Positions 1 through 6,237 of a stretch of 8,024 nucleotides of DNA are shown here, piece by piece; the first letter of the stretch is position 1, and each line of letters opens with the position of its first letter. This DNA is from Bryobacterales bacterium. Lineage in GTDB: Bacteria > Cyanobacteriota > Vampirovibrionia > Obscuribacterales > Obscuribacteraceae. Both the position numbers and the translations under genes were made by a program. The DNA lies in NCBI GenBank assembly GCA_903970295.1, contig CAJCHQ010000215.1, forward strand, positions 1 to 8,024, given 5' to 3'. A model generated the notes under the pieces. That model did no database searches and was not told where the DNA came from. It saw nothing but the letters and a program-made list of their open reading frames with translations.

Positions 1-285
1 TGGTGTGCAGCGCTTGCCGAATTCTTCGTTGACCAGGCAGAAGCTGACATAGTCGCCGCCCGACCCGCCGTAAGTCGTGGGGAATGGTAAAGCACCAAGA
101 CCCTCTTTGCAGGCAGCTTCGAAGAGGTCGCGCCGAAATTCATTTTCAGTGTCCGACTTGAGCACATCGGCTAAAGGAATGGCATCAGCGAACGCCTTAG
201 CTTTGCTCAGCCAGTTGATTTGCTGCTCAGTATAAAGCGAAAAATACTCGGAGCGGGTTGATGGCGTTGCCTCAGTTTTCAGCAT
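1..285 (-). CDS. Acyl-CoA dehydrogenase, N-terminal part (runs off left edge)
   Basis: The first 95 codons of a gene read leftwards off the window edge. The translation begins MLKTEATPSTRSEYFSLYTE and includes FRRDLFEAACKEGLGALPFP followed by TTYGGSGGDYVSFCLVNEEF. A helical start leading into a G-L-x-x-L-P-x-P-x-x-Y-G-G-S-G-G-D-Y block and an E-E-F helix is characteristic of the N-terminal alpha domain of FAD-dependent acyl-CoA dehydrogenases, which introduce the alpha-beta double bond in acyl-CoA thioesters in the cytoplasm. The FAD-binding middle domain and the catalytic base lie outside the window, so the substrate class cannot be called. The ATG at 285 is preceded by an AGG about 8 bases upstream; the ATG at 293 is out of frame. 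It is divergent from the S66 operon. Confidence 0.85.
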   Translation of the reverse strand, partial: MLKTEATPSTRSEYFSLYTEQQINWLSKAKAFADAIPLADVLKSDTENEFRRDLFEAACKEGLGALPFPTTYGGSGGDYVSFCLVNEEFGKRCTP

Positions 286-313
286 CTTCGCATACCTGGC
301 TTGTATTGCCTTA

Positions 314-322
314 ACTATAGCA
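314..322 (-). promoter_or_regulatory. Possible extended -10 promoter for the acyl-CoA dehydrogenase gene
   Basis: Read on the minus strand this is TGCTATAGT: a TATAGT hexamer (5 of 6 to TATAAT) preceded by the TG of an extended -10 element. No good -35 lies 16-18 bases upstream. Transcription would start near 307, giving a leader of about 20 bases before the ATG at 285. Pattern match only. Confidence 0.3.
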
Positions 323-365
323 GTTGAAGTCGCCGGCGCTTTCGACCTCCGGGCAAAAGCTTTAC

Positions 366-388
366 GGGTGGGGCATTTAGCCCCGCTT
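366..388. other. Hairpin in the divergent spacer
   Basis: GGGGC (370-374), loop ATTTA, GCCCC (380-384), extendable outwards with T-G, G-C and two G-T pairs. There is no T-run after it on either strand, so it does not look like an intrinsic terminator. It sits between the acyl-CoA dehydrogenase and the S66 operon and could be an operator-like inverted repeat. The rest of the 286-586 spacer holds only -10-like hexamers and no credible gene. Confidence 0.35.
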
Positions 389-497
389 CTTGCCTGGAGC
401 CTAGCCGCTTGACCGGCAGAAAATGCGTCGTCAAGCAGAGCCGCGATTGCCGAGTTGGATGCGCTCTCCATCAAGCTGGGCGCTGACTTAAAGCGGT

Positions 498-503
498 TAC
501 AAT
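498..503 (+). promoter_or_regulatory. Possible -10 element for the S66 operon
   Basis: TACAAT matches the sigma-70 -10 consensus at 5 of 6 positions and lies about 84 bases before the TTG start at 587. No recognisable -35 is found at 16-18 base spacing, so an activator, another sigma factor or chance are all possible. Confidence 0.2.
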
Positions 504-586
504 TAGGCAATCGTTGGCCGCCCAATAGGCTTCTTTGCATAGTGCCTGGCACAAAGATCGATAAGGTTAATGAATAAGGAGTGCTG

Positions 587-1567
587 TTGAACGCGCTGAT
601 CAAGCCTCGCTCTTTGAAGAAGGGAGACATCGTCGGAATTGTCGCCCCAGCCAGCCCGCTGATTGAAGACTCGCAAATCGAATTCACCCTGACCTGGCTC
701 GACAAACTAGGACTGAAAGTCAAACTCGGCAAGCACATTTTTCGCCGGCACGGCGATCACGCCGGCAGCGAAAAAGAGCGATTGGATGATCTGCAGACAT
801 TGTGGACCGACCCTAAGGTCGCCGCTATTTTCGCTTTGCGTGGCGGCAACAGTGCGAGCGGGCTTTTGCCGCTCCTGGATTTTGAACTGCTGAAGCGTCA
901 TCCGAAAATATTCATGGGCTTCAGTGACATTACCGGCTTGCTCATTGCCATCCATCAAAAGACCGGACTGGTAACCTTTCATGGTCCTACTGCTAACCAA
1001 TTCTTCGAGTCAGCTTACACTTTCCACTACTTCAAGAAAGCTATTTTCAAACGGGAGCCACTGGGTTTGATCGTCGATCCGATTCCAGCGAGCTCGTGGC
1101 AGCCGCAATATCCGCCGCCGCGTGTGGTGATTGCCGAGGGGCAGGCGAAAGGCCGTCTGACTGGCGGGTCTTTGACGTTGATCAGACAGATGATGGGGTC
1201 ACCCTACGAAGTAGAAACCGAAGGCAAAATACTTTTCATTGAGGAAGTTAGTGAAGATCCGCATTGTATCGATCGGATGCTGACCCAATTATTGTTGGCA
1301 GGCAAACTGCAAAAAGCGGCGGGCATTGTCGTTGGCGAGTCTGTCGACTGCCGCCCGGGGGCCAGCCTGAGACGGCGATTTTCGCTCAATCATAATTTGG
1401 AAACAGTGCTCAGAGATAGGCTAGGCAAATTATCAGTGCCTGTTGTATTTGGTTTGCGTTTTGGCCACGGCAACGAAAAATTTACGCTGCCACTTGGCGT
1501 CACTGCATCGCTTGCGTGTTCTCACAAAGAAGTGCGCTTTCGCATCGAAGAAGGAGCGACCCTCTGA
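587..1567 (+). CDS. LD-carboxypeptidase / MccF-like serine peptidase (family S66), catalytically intact
   Basis: A 326-residue protein of the S66 family, cytoplasmic serine peptidases that remove the terminal D-residue from murein tetrapeptides (LdcA) or cleave microcin C-like peptide-nucleotides (MccF). The N-terminal signature LKKGDIVGIVAPASP opens the fold. The nucleophile is Ser113 in IFMGFSDITGL, the acid is Glu219 in ILFIEEVSEDP, and the base is His294 in GLRFGHGNEK, followed by TLPLG. The usual RGGYG loop reads RGGNSAS here. The length fits the family and no signal peptide is seen. Start choice: AAGGAG at 576-581 is five bases from a TTG at 587; the in-frame GTG at 581 overlaps that ribosome site and is less likely. 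The gene overlaps the next one by one base (TGATG), which implies translational coupling. LdcA versus MccF specificity cannot be settled by eye. Confidence 0.9.
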   Translation: MNALIKPRSLKKGDIVGIVAPASPLIEDSQIEFTLTWLDKLGLKVKLGKHIFRRHGDHAGSEKERLDDLQTLWTDPKVAAIFALRGGNSASGLLPLLDFELLKRHPKIFMGFSDITGLLIAIHQKTGLVTFHGPTANQFFESAYTFHYFKKAIFKREPLGLIVDPIPASSWQPQYPPPRVVIAEGQAKGRLTGGSLTLIRQMMGSPYEVETEGKILFIEEVSEDPHCIDRMLTQLLLAGKLQKAAGIVVGESVDCRPGASLRRRFSLNHNLETVLRDRLGKLSVPVVFGLRFGHGNEKFTLPLGVTASLACSHKEVRFRIEEGATL

Positions 1568-2523
1568 TGACAGTTGCGGTCGTACACAAACCCGCCATTT
1601 TGAAAAAAGGTGATCGAGTCGGGCTGATTTGCCCCGCGAGCCGTCCATATAAAAGATCGACGGTAGCCAGAGCCGTGGCTACCGTGGAAGAACTGGGCTT
1701 CCAGCCGGTGCTCGGTAAGAGCATTTTCAATGTGAGCGGTTATCTGGCAGGTTCGGATCAAGAACGTCTGACCGATCTGCATTCGTTTTTCAGTGACCCC
1801 TCGATTGCTGCGATTTTTTGCATAACCGGTGGCTATGGTGCTCTGCGTCTGCTCGAGCTCTTAGATTACGACTTGATTGGCAAAAATCCAAAATTGCTGG
1901 TCGCGGCTGAAGAAGCCAGCAGCCTGCTTCTGGCAATTTATCACAAAACCGGACTGGTCTCCTGTTATGGTCCGAATCTGGATCAAATCGATTCTCGTGA
2001 ATGCCTGCAAGCTTTTCAATCTTTGCTCTGCGAGCGTGATGCCATCTGGTCACTGCCTTCAGCGAAGCCTGCCTGGTTGCAAAATAGTGCCTTTGTGCAC
2101 ACCGGCTCCGGCGAACAAAAAGGCACCATTATTGGTGCCAATCTCAATGTGCTTATTTCATTGCAGGGCACACAGTTTATGCCCAATTTGAGCGATTCTA
2201 TCTTGTGTTTGGATGACCTGGACGAGAGAAACGACGGGCTGGATCGCTGGTTTACCAGCCTCTATGTTTCCGGCGTTTTGCAGCGGGTTGCTGCTCTTGC
2301 TTTCGGTGCCTTCCAGGGATGCGATGGCCGAAATTCCGCCAACGTACTTTGCTGGGAAGATCTCTTCTACGAACGCTTGAACCAGTTGAAAAAAACGAGT
2401 TGTTTCGGTTTTGTCTTTGGCGACTCGACCAACGCGCAGCCACTGCCTTTAGGGATCAAAGGCACACTGTCTGCAGACAAGGGGCTTCTTACATACGATG
2501 AATCGCTCTTCGCCGCTGACTAG
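1567..2523 (+). CDS. S66-family paralogue lacking the catalytic triad (probable pseudoenzyme)
   Basis: A 318-residue protein that aligns along its whole length with the preceding LD-carboxypeptidase: ILKKGDRVGLICPAS at the N-terminus, then IAAIFCITGGYGALRLL, a KTGLVSCYGPN stretch and PLPLGIKG near the end. All three catalytic positions are changed. The nucleophile Ser becomes Glu115 (LLVAAEEASSLL, codon GAA at 1909-1911), the acid Glu becomes Asp216 (ILCLDDLDE) and the base His becomes Asp286 (FVFGDSTNAQ). The reading frame is open and full length, so this is a maintained divergent copy rather than a decayed gene. The ATG at 1567 overlaps the upstream stop by one base and has AAGGAG at 1551-1556; an upstream in-frame extension is disfavoured because it would lie inside the first gene. 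A structural or regulatory partner of the active copy is an inference. Confidence 0.85.
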   Translation: MTVAVVHKPAILKKGDRVGLICPASRPYKRSTVARAVATVEELGFQPVLGKSIFNVSGYLAGSDQERLTDLHSFFSDPSIAAIFCITGGYGALRLLELLDYDLIGKNPKLLVAAEEASSLLLAIYHKTGLVSCYGPNLDQIDSRECLQAFQSLLCERDAIWSLPSAKPAWLQNSAFVHTGSGEQKGTIIGANLNVLISLQGTQFMPNLSDSILCLDDLDERNDGLDRWFTSLYVSGVLQRVAALAFGAFQGCDGRNSANVLCWEDLFYERLNQLKKTSCFGFVFGDSTNAQPLPLGIKGTLSADKGLLTYDESLFAAD

Positions 2524-2855
2524 ACGGTTGCCAATTCGGCGCAGATAAAACCGAAATCGCGCAATTGTTCTGGCGTGATATCGTCAAAAAATTCAAGAAT
2601 GAAACAGTCTTCGGCGAGAGATGCGAAGGGCAGGCGCGAGAGCGTAAAGAGGTCGATCAGCCGACTCGAGCTCAGCGGCAGAGGTTGGTAGGTGATACCC
2701 GAACCGTATAGAACCGGCGAACAGATCCAGGAGCCTGCTTCTCTGCGCACCTGGAAAAGACCTCTGGTGCGCCGGGCATGCAGTTCTGCCACCGGCTGCA
2801 ACTTGTGTCGCCCGCCTGTTTTAGCTTCGAATGCGCGTAGTAATCTAGCCCACAT
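2520..2855 (-). CDS. Hypothetical protein, about 111 residues
   Basis: Not recognised. The translation begins MWARLLRAFEAKTGGRHKLQ and is Arg- and Leu-rich in its first half; the C-terminus is acidic and hydrophobic (EDCFILEFFDDITPEQLRDF, then GFICAELATV). No signal peptide, transmembrane helix or metal motif stands out. Start choice: the ATG at 2855 has AGGA eight bases upstream; in-frame ATGs at 2864 and 2873 lack a properly placed site. Its stop overlaps that of the convergent S66 paralogue in a shared CTAG. The opposite strand here has no better gene, and the protein has a plausible mixed composition, so I consider it probably real but unproven. Confidence 0.55.
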   Translation of the reverse strand: MWARLLRAFEAKTGGRHKLQPVAELHARRTRGLFQVRREAGSWICSPVLYGSGITYQPLPLSSSRLIDLFTLSRLPFASLAEDCFILEFFDDITPEQLRDFGFICAELATV

Positions 2856-2940
2856 GAGATCCATCCTGCCCATTACTTTACGAGCAAAAGGAAAATTTGT
2901 CGACTGACCTTGACACGTTTTTATTCCGCATTATCTGAGA

Positions 2941-2958
2941 GAAATCCGCCGAAGCGGG
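2941..2958 (-). terminator. Possible weak intrinsic terminator after nnr
   Basis: Read leftwards, CCGC-TTCG-GCGG forms a four-pair stem with a stable UUCG tetraloop, followed by the T-rich ATTTCTCTC. It lies about 95 bases beyond the nnr stop. The short stem and broken T-run make it only a moderate candidate. Confidence 0.35.
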
Positions 2959-3004
2959 CGTAAGCGATGGGTTGTATATGCAGGAGGATATAATTCGGCG
3001 TATG

Positions 3005-3016
3005 CGAGCGCGCTCG
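3005..3016. repeat. 12-bp perfect palindrome CGAGCGCGCTCG
   Basis: A perfect dyad 36 bases beyond the nnr stop. A perfect palindrome with no spacer suits a dimeric DNA-binding protein better than an RNA hairpin, but no promoter with both hexamers is tied to it. A TATAAT hexamer on the plus strand (2989-2994) ends 10 bases to the left. Confidence 0.4.
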
Positions 3017-3051
3017 TGCGAGACTTATTTAATCAGACACCGCTTTTGATT

Positions 3052-4671
3052 TTAAGTGACGTCGTATGAACGTCCATGCTGAATCAATTCTTCTTCAAAT
3101 TTGCTGCGCTCGCCGTTTTTGACATTGGCCAGAGCAAAAGGAATAGCATGTAGAATATCCGACGCGACGATGCCGGTTTGAGCTATGTCCTGGGCAGCGA
3201 CGTCGCCTGAGGCTCCGTGCAAATAGACTCCGACGACGGCGGCATCTAAGGCGTTCAGTCCTTGAGCCAGTAAACCACCAACAATGCCCGAAAGAACGTC
3301 GCCCGCGCCGGCGGTGGCCATGCCGGCGTTGCCGGTGGGGTTGATGAAAACATTGCCGTTGGCATCAGCAATGACAGTATGCGAGCCTTTGAGCACCACG
3401 ACACAATTGAATTTGGTCGCTGCATCCTGGGCTGACTGAATGCGATTGGATTGAATTGATTTGGTGTCGGTGTTCATCAGCCGCGACAATTCTTTGGGGT
3501 GCGGTGTCAACACGACCTCGTGCCGGAAGGTTAATGAGTCGTGTTCTTTGGCCAGCGCGTTGAGAGCATCGGCATCAATGATGCATGTTTTTTTTGAACC
3601 GCTGAGCATTTCTTTGACGAATTTTTGCACGAATTTGATCGTTTCGTCGTTGCTCGAAATTCCAGGTCCGAGGATGATCGAGGACGCTTTTTCGAAATCT
3701 TCTTCTAGCGCTTGCAAGGCTTTCAGGCTAATCGTCTGCGCATCTGTTTCGGGCAACGGCCTATATATCACTTCCTGAGGCGGTAGCTGTGCTACCAAGG
3801 AATGAGGCACCGCCAGTAGTGATAGCCCGGCACCGACGCGCAGGGCACTTTCGCTAGCGAACATTGTCGCACCCATCATCCCCAGGCTGCCGGCGATTGT
3901 CAGCACGGTGCCGAAAGTGCCTTTATTTGAATCCACGGGGCGCAGAGGCAATTTCTGTCTGATCAATTCAGCCAGACTGACATTGATGTTTAGTTTGTCA
4001 TCGACCACATCCGGCAGACCGATGTCGATTACCGCTAAATCTCCTGACACATCGGCACCTGGTCCACAGAGCAGTCCACTTTTCAAATAAGCAAATGTGA
4101 TTGTGATGTCTGCTCGCACGGCTGAACCCATGATTTGTCCAGAATCCGAATGAATGCCAGACGGCAAATCGATGGCAATCACGCGCGCACCGGAAACATT
4201 GATTGAATCGATGGCCACTCTGTAATCGCCTTCGACTTCGCGATCGAGACCGGTGCCAAGCAGCGCGTCGACGACGATTGCTACATCGCCGTACTCGGGA
4301 ATAGAATTGCTGATCGTTAAGGGAATGCCTAGCCTCTCGACAATTTTTCGGTTGGCGTTTGACTCGGGTGTCGACATTTCGAAATCACTGTCGCCGCTTT
4401 TTTTCGTCGGAATCATGATTACCGAGACGGGTACACCCCAGAGATGTAGGTATCTGGCGACGACCATGCCGTCGCCACCATTATTGCCGCGCCCGCAGAA
4501 GACGGCGACGTCACCGAGCGTCTGCGACCAGGATTCGAACACGGCTTGTGCCGCCCCGCGCCCGGCTATTTCCATGAGGACCTGACCCCAATTAGCGTCG
4601 TTGGCTTTGATGTACGACGCTTCCAGGGCGCGAATTTGTTGAGTGCTTGGTACGCGCGAAGACAGCCTCAT
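3052..4671 (-). CDS. nnr: Bifunctional NAD(P)H-hydrate repair enzyme (epimerase + ADP/ATP-dependent dehydratase)
   Basis: A 539-residue two-domain protein that repairs damaged nicotinamide cofactors: the N-terminal domain epimerises R- and S-NAD(P)HX, and the C-terminal kinase-fold domain dehydrates S-NAD(P)HX to NAD(P)H using ADP or ATP. Epimerase (about 1-220): phosphate-binding GRGNNGGDG at 60-68, VDALLGTG at 134-141 with the metal/catalytic Asp, and DLPSG at 168-172. Dehydratase (about 245-520): IAGS at 259-262, LGPGI at 334-338, DADALN at 366-371, TPHPKE at 389-394, LKGSHT at 427-432, and the nucleotide loop GNAGMATAGAGD at 447-458 with catalytic Asp458. The length matches fused bacterial Nnr. 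AGGAG ends five bases before the ATG at 4671; an adjacent ATG at 4674 is too close. The frame stays open to 4965, but that part overlaps the upstream ATPase gene. It starts 10 bases after the ATPase stop, so it is probably co-transcribed. Confidence 0.93.
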   Translation of the reverse strand: MRLSSRVPSTQQIRALEASYIKANDANWGQVLMEIAGRGAAQAVFESWSQTLGDVAVFCGRGNNGGDGMVVARYLHLWGVPVSVIMIPTKKSGDSDFEMSTPESNANRKIVERLGIPLTISNSIPEYGDVAIVVDALLGTGLDREVEGDYRVAIDSINVSGARVIAIDLPSGIHSDSGQIMGSAVRADITITFAYLKSGLLCGPGADVSGDLAVIDIGLPDVVDDKLNINVSLAELIRQKLPLRPVDSNKGTFGTVLTIAGSLGMMGATMFASESALRVGAGLSLLAVPHSLVAQLPPQEVIYRPLPETDAQTISLKALQALEEDFEKASSIILGPGISSNDETIKFVQKFVKEMLSGSKKTCIIDADALNALAKEHDSLTFRHEVVLTPHPKELSRLMNTDTKSIQSNRIQSAQDAATKFNCVVVLKGSHTVIADANGNVFINPTGNAGMATAGAGDVLSGIVGGLLAQGLNALDAAVVGVYLHGASGDVAAQDIAQTGIVASDILHAIPFALANVKNGERSKFEEELIQHGRSYDVT

Positions 4672-4681
4672 CATTTCTCCT

Positions 4682-5659
4682 TTAGTTGACGCCAGGGTTG
4701 ATCTGACTTTCCACAACAACACAACGCACGAAGTGTCCAGGTGCTTTCTCTTCCAGCACAGGAATGGCTTGACGCGATCGCTCTTCCACGAGCGGACAAC
4801 GGTCGGCAAAACGACAGCCTTGAGGAAGGTGCACCAGATTTGGTGGCTGCCCTTCGATCGGCTCCAGTCGTTTGGAATTGGGCTTGGGAATCGATGTGAG
4901 CAAGCCGGTCGTGTACGGGTGCATTGGTTTGGCGAAAAGGTCAGAAACGTTGGCATATTCGACAACCGAGCCAGCGTACATTACAGCCACCATGTCGCAC
5001 ATTTCGGCGACGACGCCCAGATCGTGAGTGATCAACATAATTGACATGCCTTGCTCTTTTTGAATCTGCCGCAAAAGATCGAGAATCTGAGCCTGTACAG
5101 TTACGTCTAGTGCCGTTGTTGGTTCGTCAGCAATGAGAAGCTCTGGTTCGCAGGAAAGGGCCATGGCAATCATCACGCGCTGGCGCATACCGCCGGAGAA
5201 TTGGTGAGGGTAATCGTCGAGACGAGCTGCTGCTTGAGGAATGCGCACTTTGTTCAAGACTTCGATTGCTCGCTGCCGGGCTTCTTTGCGCGTCACTTTT
5301 TGATGTAGCTCAATCGCTTCTATAATTTGATCGCCTATCGTGTACACCGGGTTGAGCGCCGTCATCGGGTCTTGCGGAATCAAGGCGATGCGATTGCCCC
5401 GTATGCTCTGCATTTGCGATTCTTTCAATGTCAGCAGATTAAGGCCATCGAGCAGAATTTCGCCTTTGACCGTGCGCCCCGGCGGTGGTACCAGGCGCAA
5501 AATCGAAAGGGCTGTAATCGATTTGCCGCAGCCTGATTCCCCGACGATGCCAAGAACCGAGCCTTTTTCCACAATCAAGCTGACGTCATCGACGGCTTGC
5601 GCGATTCCCTCATCAGTGGGGAAGACAGTGGCTAAATTGCGGATTTCAAGCAGTGGCAT
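4682..5659 (-). CDS. Oligopeptide/dipeptide ABC transporter ATP-binding protein (OppD/DppD type)
   Basis: A 325-residue ATPase subunit that would power peptide uptake at the inner face of the membrane. Walker A GESGCGKS (40-47), Q-loop Gln96 in [11 protein letters not shown], signature FSGGMRQR (154-161), Walker B LLIADEP with Glu179, and switch His212 in [11 protein letters not shown] are all intact, so it should hydrolyse ATP. The C-terminal extension has the OppD/DppD hallmarks HPYTTGLL and GCRFADRCP. Cysteines 282, 288 and 313 are present, but the position expected for the cysteine seven residues after Cys288 is Ser295. The ATG at 5659 gives the typical MPLLEIRNL start; the frame extends to a TTG at 5686 without a clear ribosome site. 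No permease, binding-protein or second ATPase gene is in the window. It is the first gene of a unit with nnr, under the promoter at 5722-5750. Confidence 0.9.
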   Translation of the reverse strand: MPLLEIRNLATVFPTDEGIAQAVDDVSLIVEKGSVLGIVGESGCGKSITALSILRLVPPPGRTVKGEILLDGLNLLTLKESQMQSIRGNRIALIPQDPMTALNPVYTIGDQIIEAIELHQKVTRKEARQRAIEVLNKVRIPQAAARLDDYPHQFSGGMRQRVMIAMALSCEPELLIADEPTTALDVTVQAQILDLLRQIQKEQGMSIMLITHDLGVVAEMCDMVAVMYAGSVVEYANVSDLFAKPMHPYTTGLLTSIPKPNSKRLEPIEGQPPNLVHLPQGCRFADRCPLVEERSRQAIPVLEEKAPGHFVRCVVVESQINPGVN

Positions 5660-5721
5660 GAGCCGGCAAAACCATGGAAAAATCAAGGGCGCGGCCTGAA
5701 AAAGCCCAGCAGCAAAGGGTT

Positions 5722-5750
5722 ATGATGCCAGACTTGATAGTCCCGGTCAA
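5722..5750 (-). promoter_or_regulatory. Sigma-70-like promoter for the ATPase-nnr unit
   Basis: On the minus strand: -35 TTGACC (5745-5750, 5 of 6), a 17-base spacer and -10 CATCAT (5722-5727, 4 of 6). Transcription would start near 5715, giving a leader of about 55 bases before the ATG at 5659. It is the best-formed promoter in the window for this unit. Confidence 0.5.
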
Positions 5751-5799
5751 TAAAGCTAATTCCACCACTCAATGTTTTCGGCCGTTAGAGGCGAGCAAG

Positions 5800-5808
5800 T
5801 GATTTAAT
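5800..5808 (+). promoter_or_regulatory. Possible extended -10 promoter for the small helical protein
   Basis: TGATTTAAT: a TTTAAT hexamer (5 of 6) preceded by the TG of an extended -10, with no clear -35. Transcription would begin near 5815, right at the ribosome site, leaving a leader of only about 15 bases. Confidence 0.25.
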
Positions 5809-5829
5809 AGACGTGGAGGTCTTATTGCT

Positions 5830-6186
5830 ATGGGCGACAGCGGAAACACGCGGGATATTTCGGTTCTTCAGCTTCTGACGAAGCTTGTCAAAGAGACCGA
5901 CCGCCTTGTGCGTTTAGCCGACGACATCGACACTCATGCCAGTACACCGCAAGCTAAAGCTGCCTTTAACTTGATAGGCTCCGAAGTGAACAATATTCTG
6001 ACCATCATTCGCACGTCTCTCGAGCCTCTCTATCGTCTCTACGAACTGGATCCGGGTATGAAAAAACTCGATCAAAATCGGCGCAATTCGGTAATCAGAG
6101 AATACAGCGCTGCTGACGAGAGCACTGACAGTTACGACGAGCAAGCGCTCTGGGCTGATATCAAAGGCAAGCCCACAACCGACTAA
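5830..6186 (+). CDS. Hypothetical small helical protein, 118 residues
   Basis: Not recognised. The protein is predicted by eye to be almost wholly alpha-helical and soluble. Residues about 10-35 (VLQLLTKLVKETDRLVRLAD) have a regular leucine/valine spacing suited to an amphipathic or coiled helix; residues about 48-75 form a second such helix (FNLIGSEVNNILTIIRTSLE). The last 30 residues are polar and acidic (SAADESTDSYDEQALWADIK) and look disordered. No signal peptide, transmembrane segment, Cys/His cluster or DNA-binding motif is seen. The ATG at 5830 has GGAGG at 5815-5819, ten bases upstream. It is divergent from the peptide-ATPase gene and convergent with the phosphatase gene. A four-helix-type adaptor or structural role would be a guess. 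Confidence 0.7.
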   Translation: MGDSGNTRDISVLQLLTKLVKETDRLVRLADDIDTHASTPQAKAAFNLIGSEVNNILTIIRTSLEPLYRLYELDPGMKKLDQNRRNSVIREYSAADESTDSYDEQALWADIKGKPTTD

Positions 6187-6211
6187 GCCCATGCATGAGC
6201 AGGAACATATG

Positions 6212-6232
6212 CGGCAATGAAAGAGAATGCCG
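6212..6232. other. Small hairpin between convergent genes
   Basis: CGGCA (6212-6216) and TGCCG (6228-6232) can pair around an 11-base loop in the 51-base gap between the helical-protein stop and the phosphatase stop. It could serve as a weak two-way terminator, but neither side has a proper T-run. Confidence 0.2.
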
Positions 6233-6237
6233 ATCTG

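Noticed and set aside
1516..1566. Upstream 17-codon extension of the second S66 gene
   Set aside because: It lies inside the first S66 gene, has no family similarity, and the ATG at 1567 has a correctly placed AAGGAG.
2692..2907. 71-codon plus-strand frame opposite the small hypothetical gene
   Set aside because: It overlaps the better-supported minus-strand frame, has no clear ribosome site and its translation (Arg/Ser/Leu-rich) looks like an antisense shadow.
2910..2938. Sigma-70 promoter starting with perfect TTGACA on the plus strand
   Set aside because: The -10 at 16-17 bases is poor (TATCTG or ATCTGA), and no plus-strand gene follows before the convergent nnr gene.
4643..5044. 133-codon plus-strand frame opposite the 3' end of the peptide-ATPase gene
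   Set aside because: It is antisense to well-conserved OppD motifs and resembles no family.
5660..5686. TTG start at 5686 for the peptide-ATPase gene
   Set aside because: It adds nine residues not typical of OppD/DppD and has no clear ribosome site; the ATG at 5659 gives the usual N-terminus.
5340..5699. 119-codon plus-strand frame opposite the 5' half of the peptide-ATPase gene
   Set aside because: Lies over the Walker A and Q-loop coding sequence; its composition is that of an antisense shadow.
6188..6201. Near-palindrome GCCCATGCATGAGC just after the helical-protein stop
   Set aside because: One mismatched pair and no loop; short dyads like this are expected by chance.
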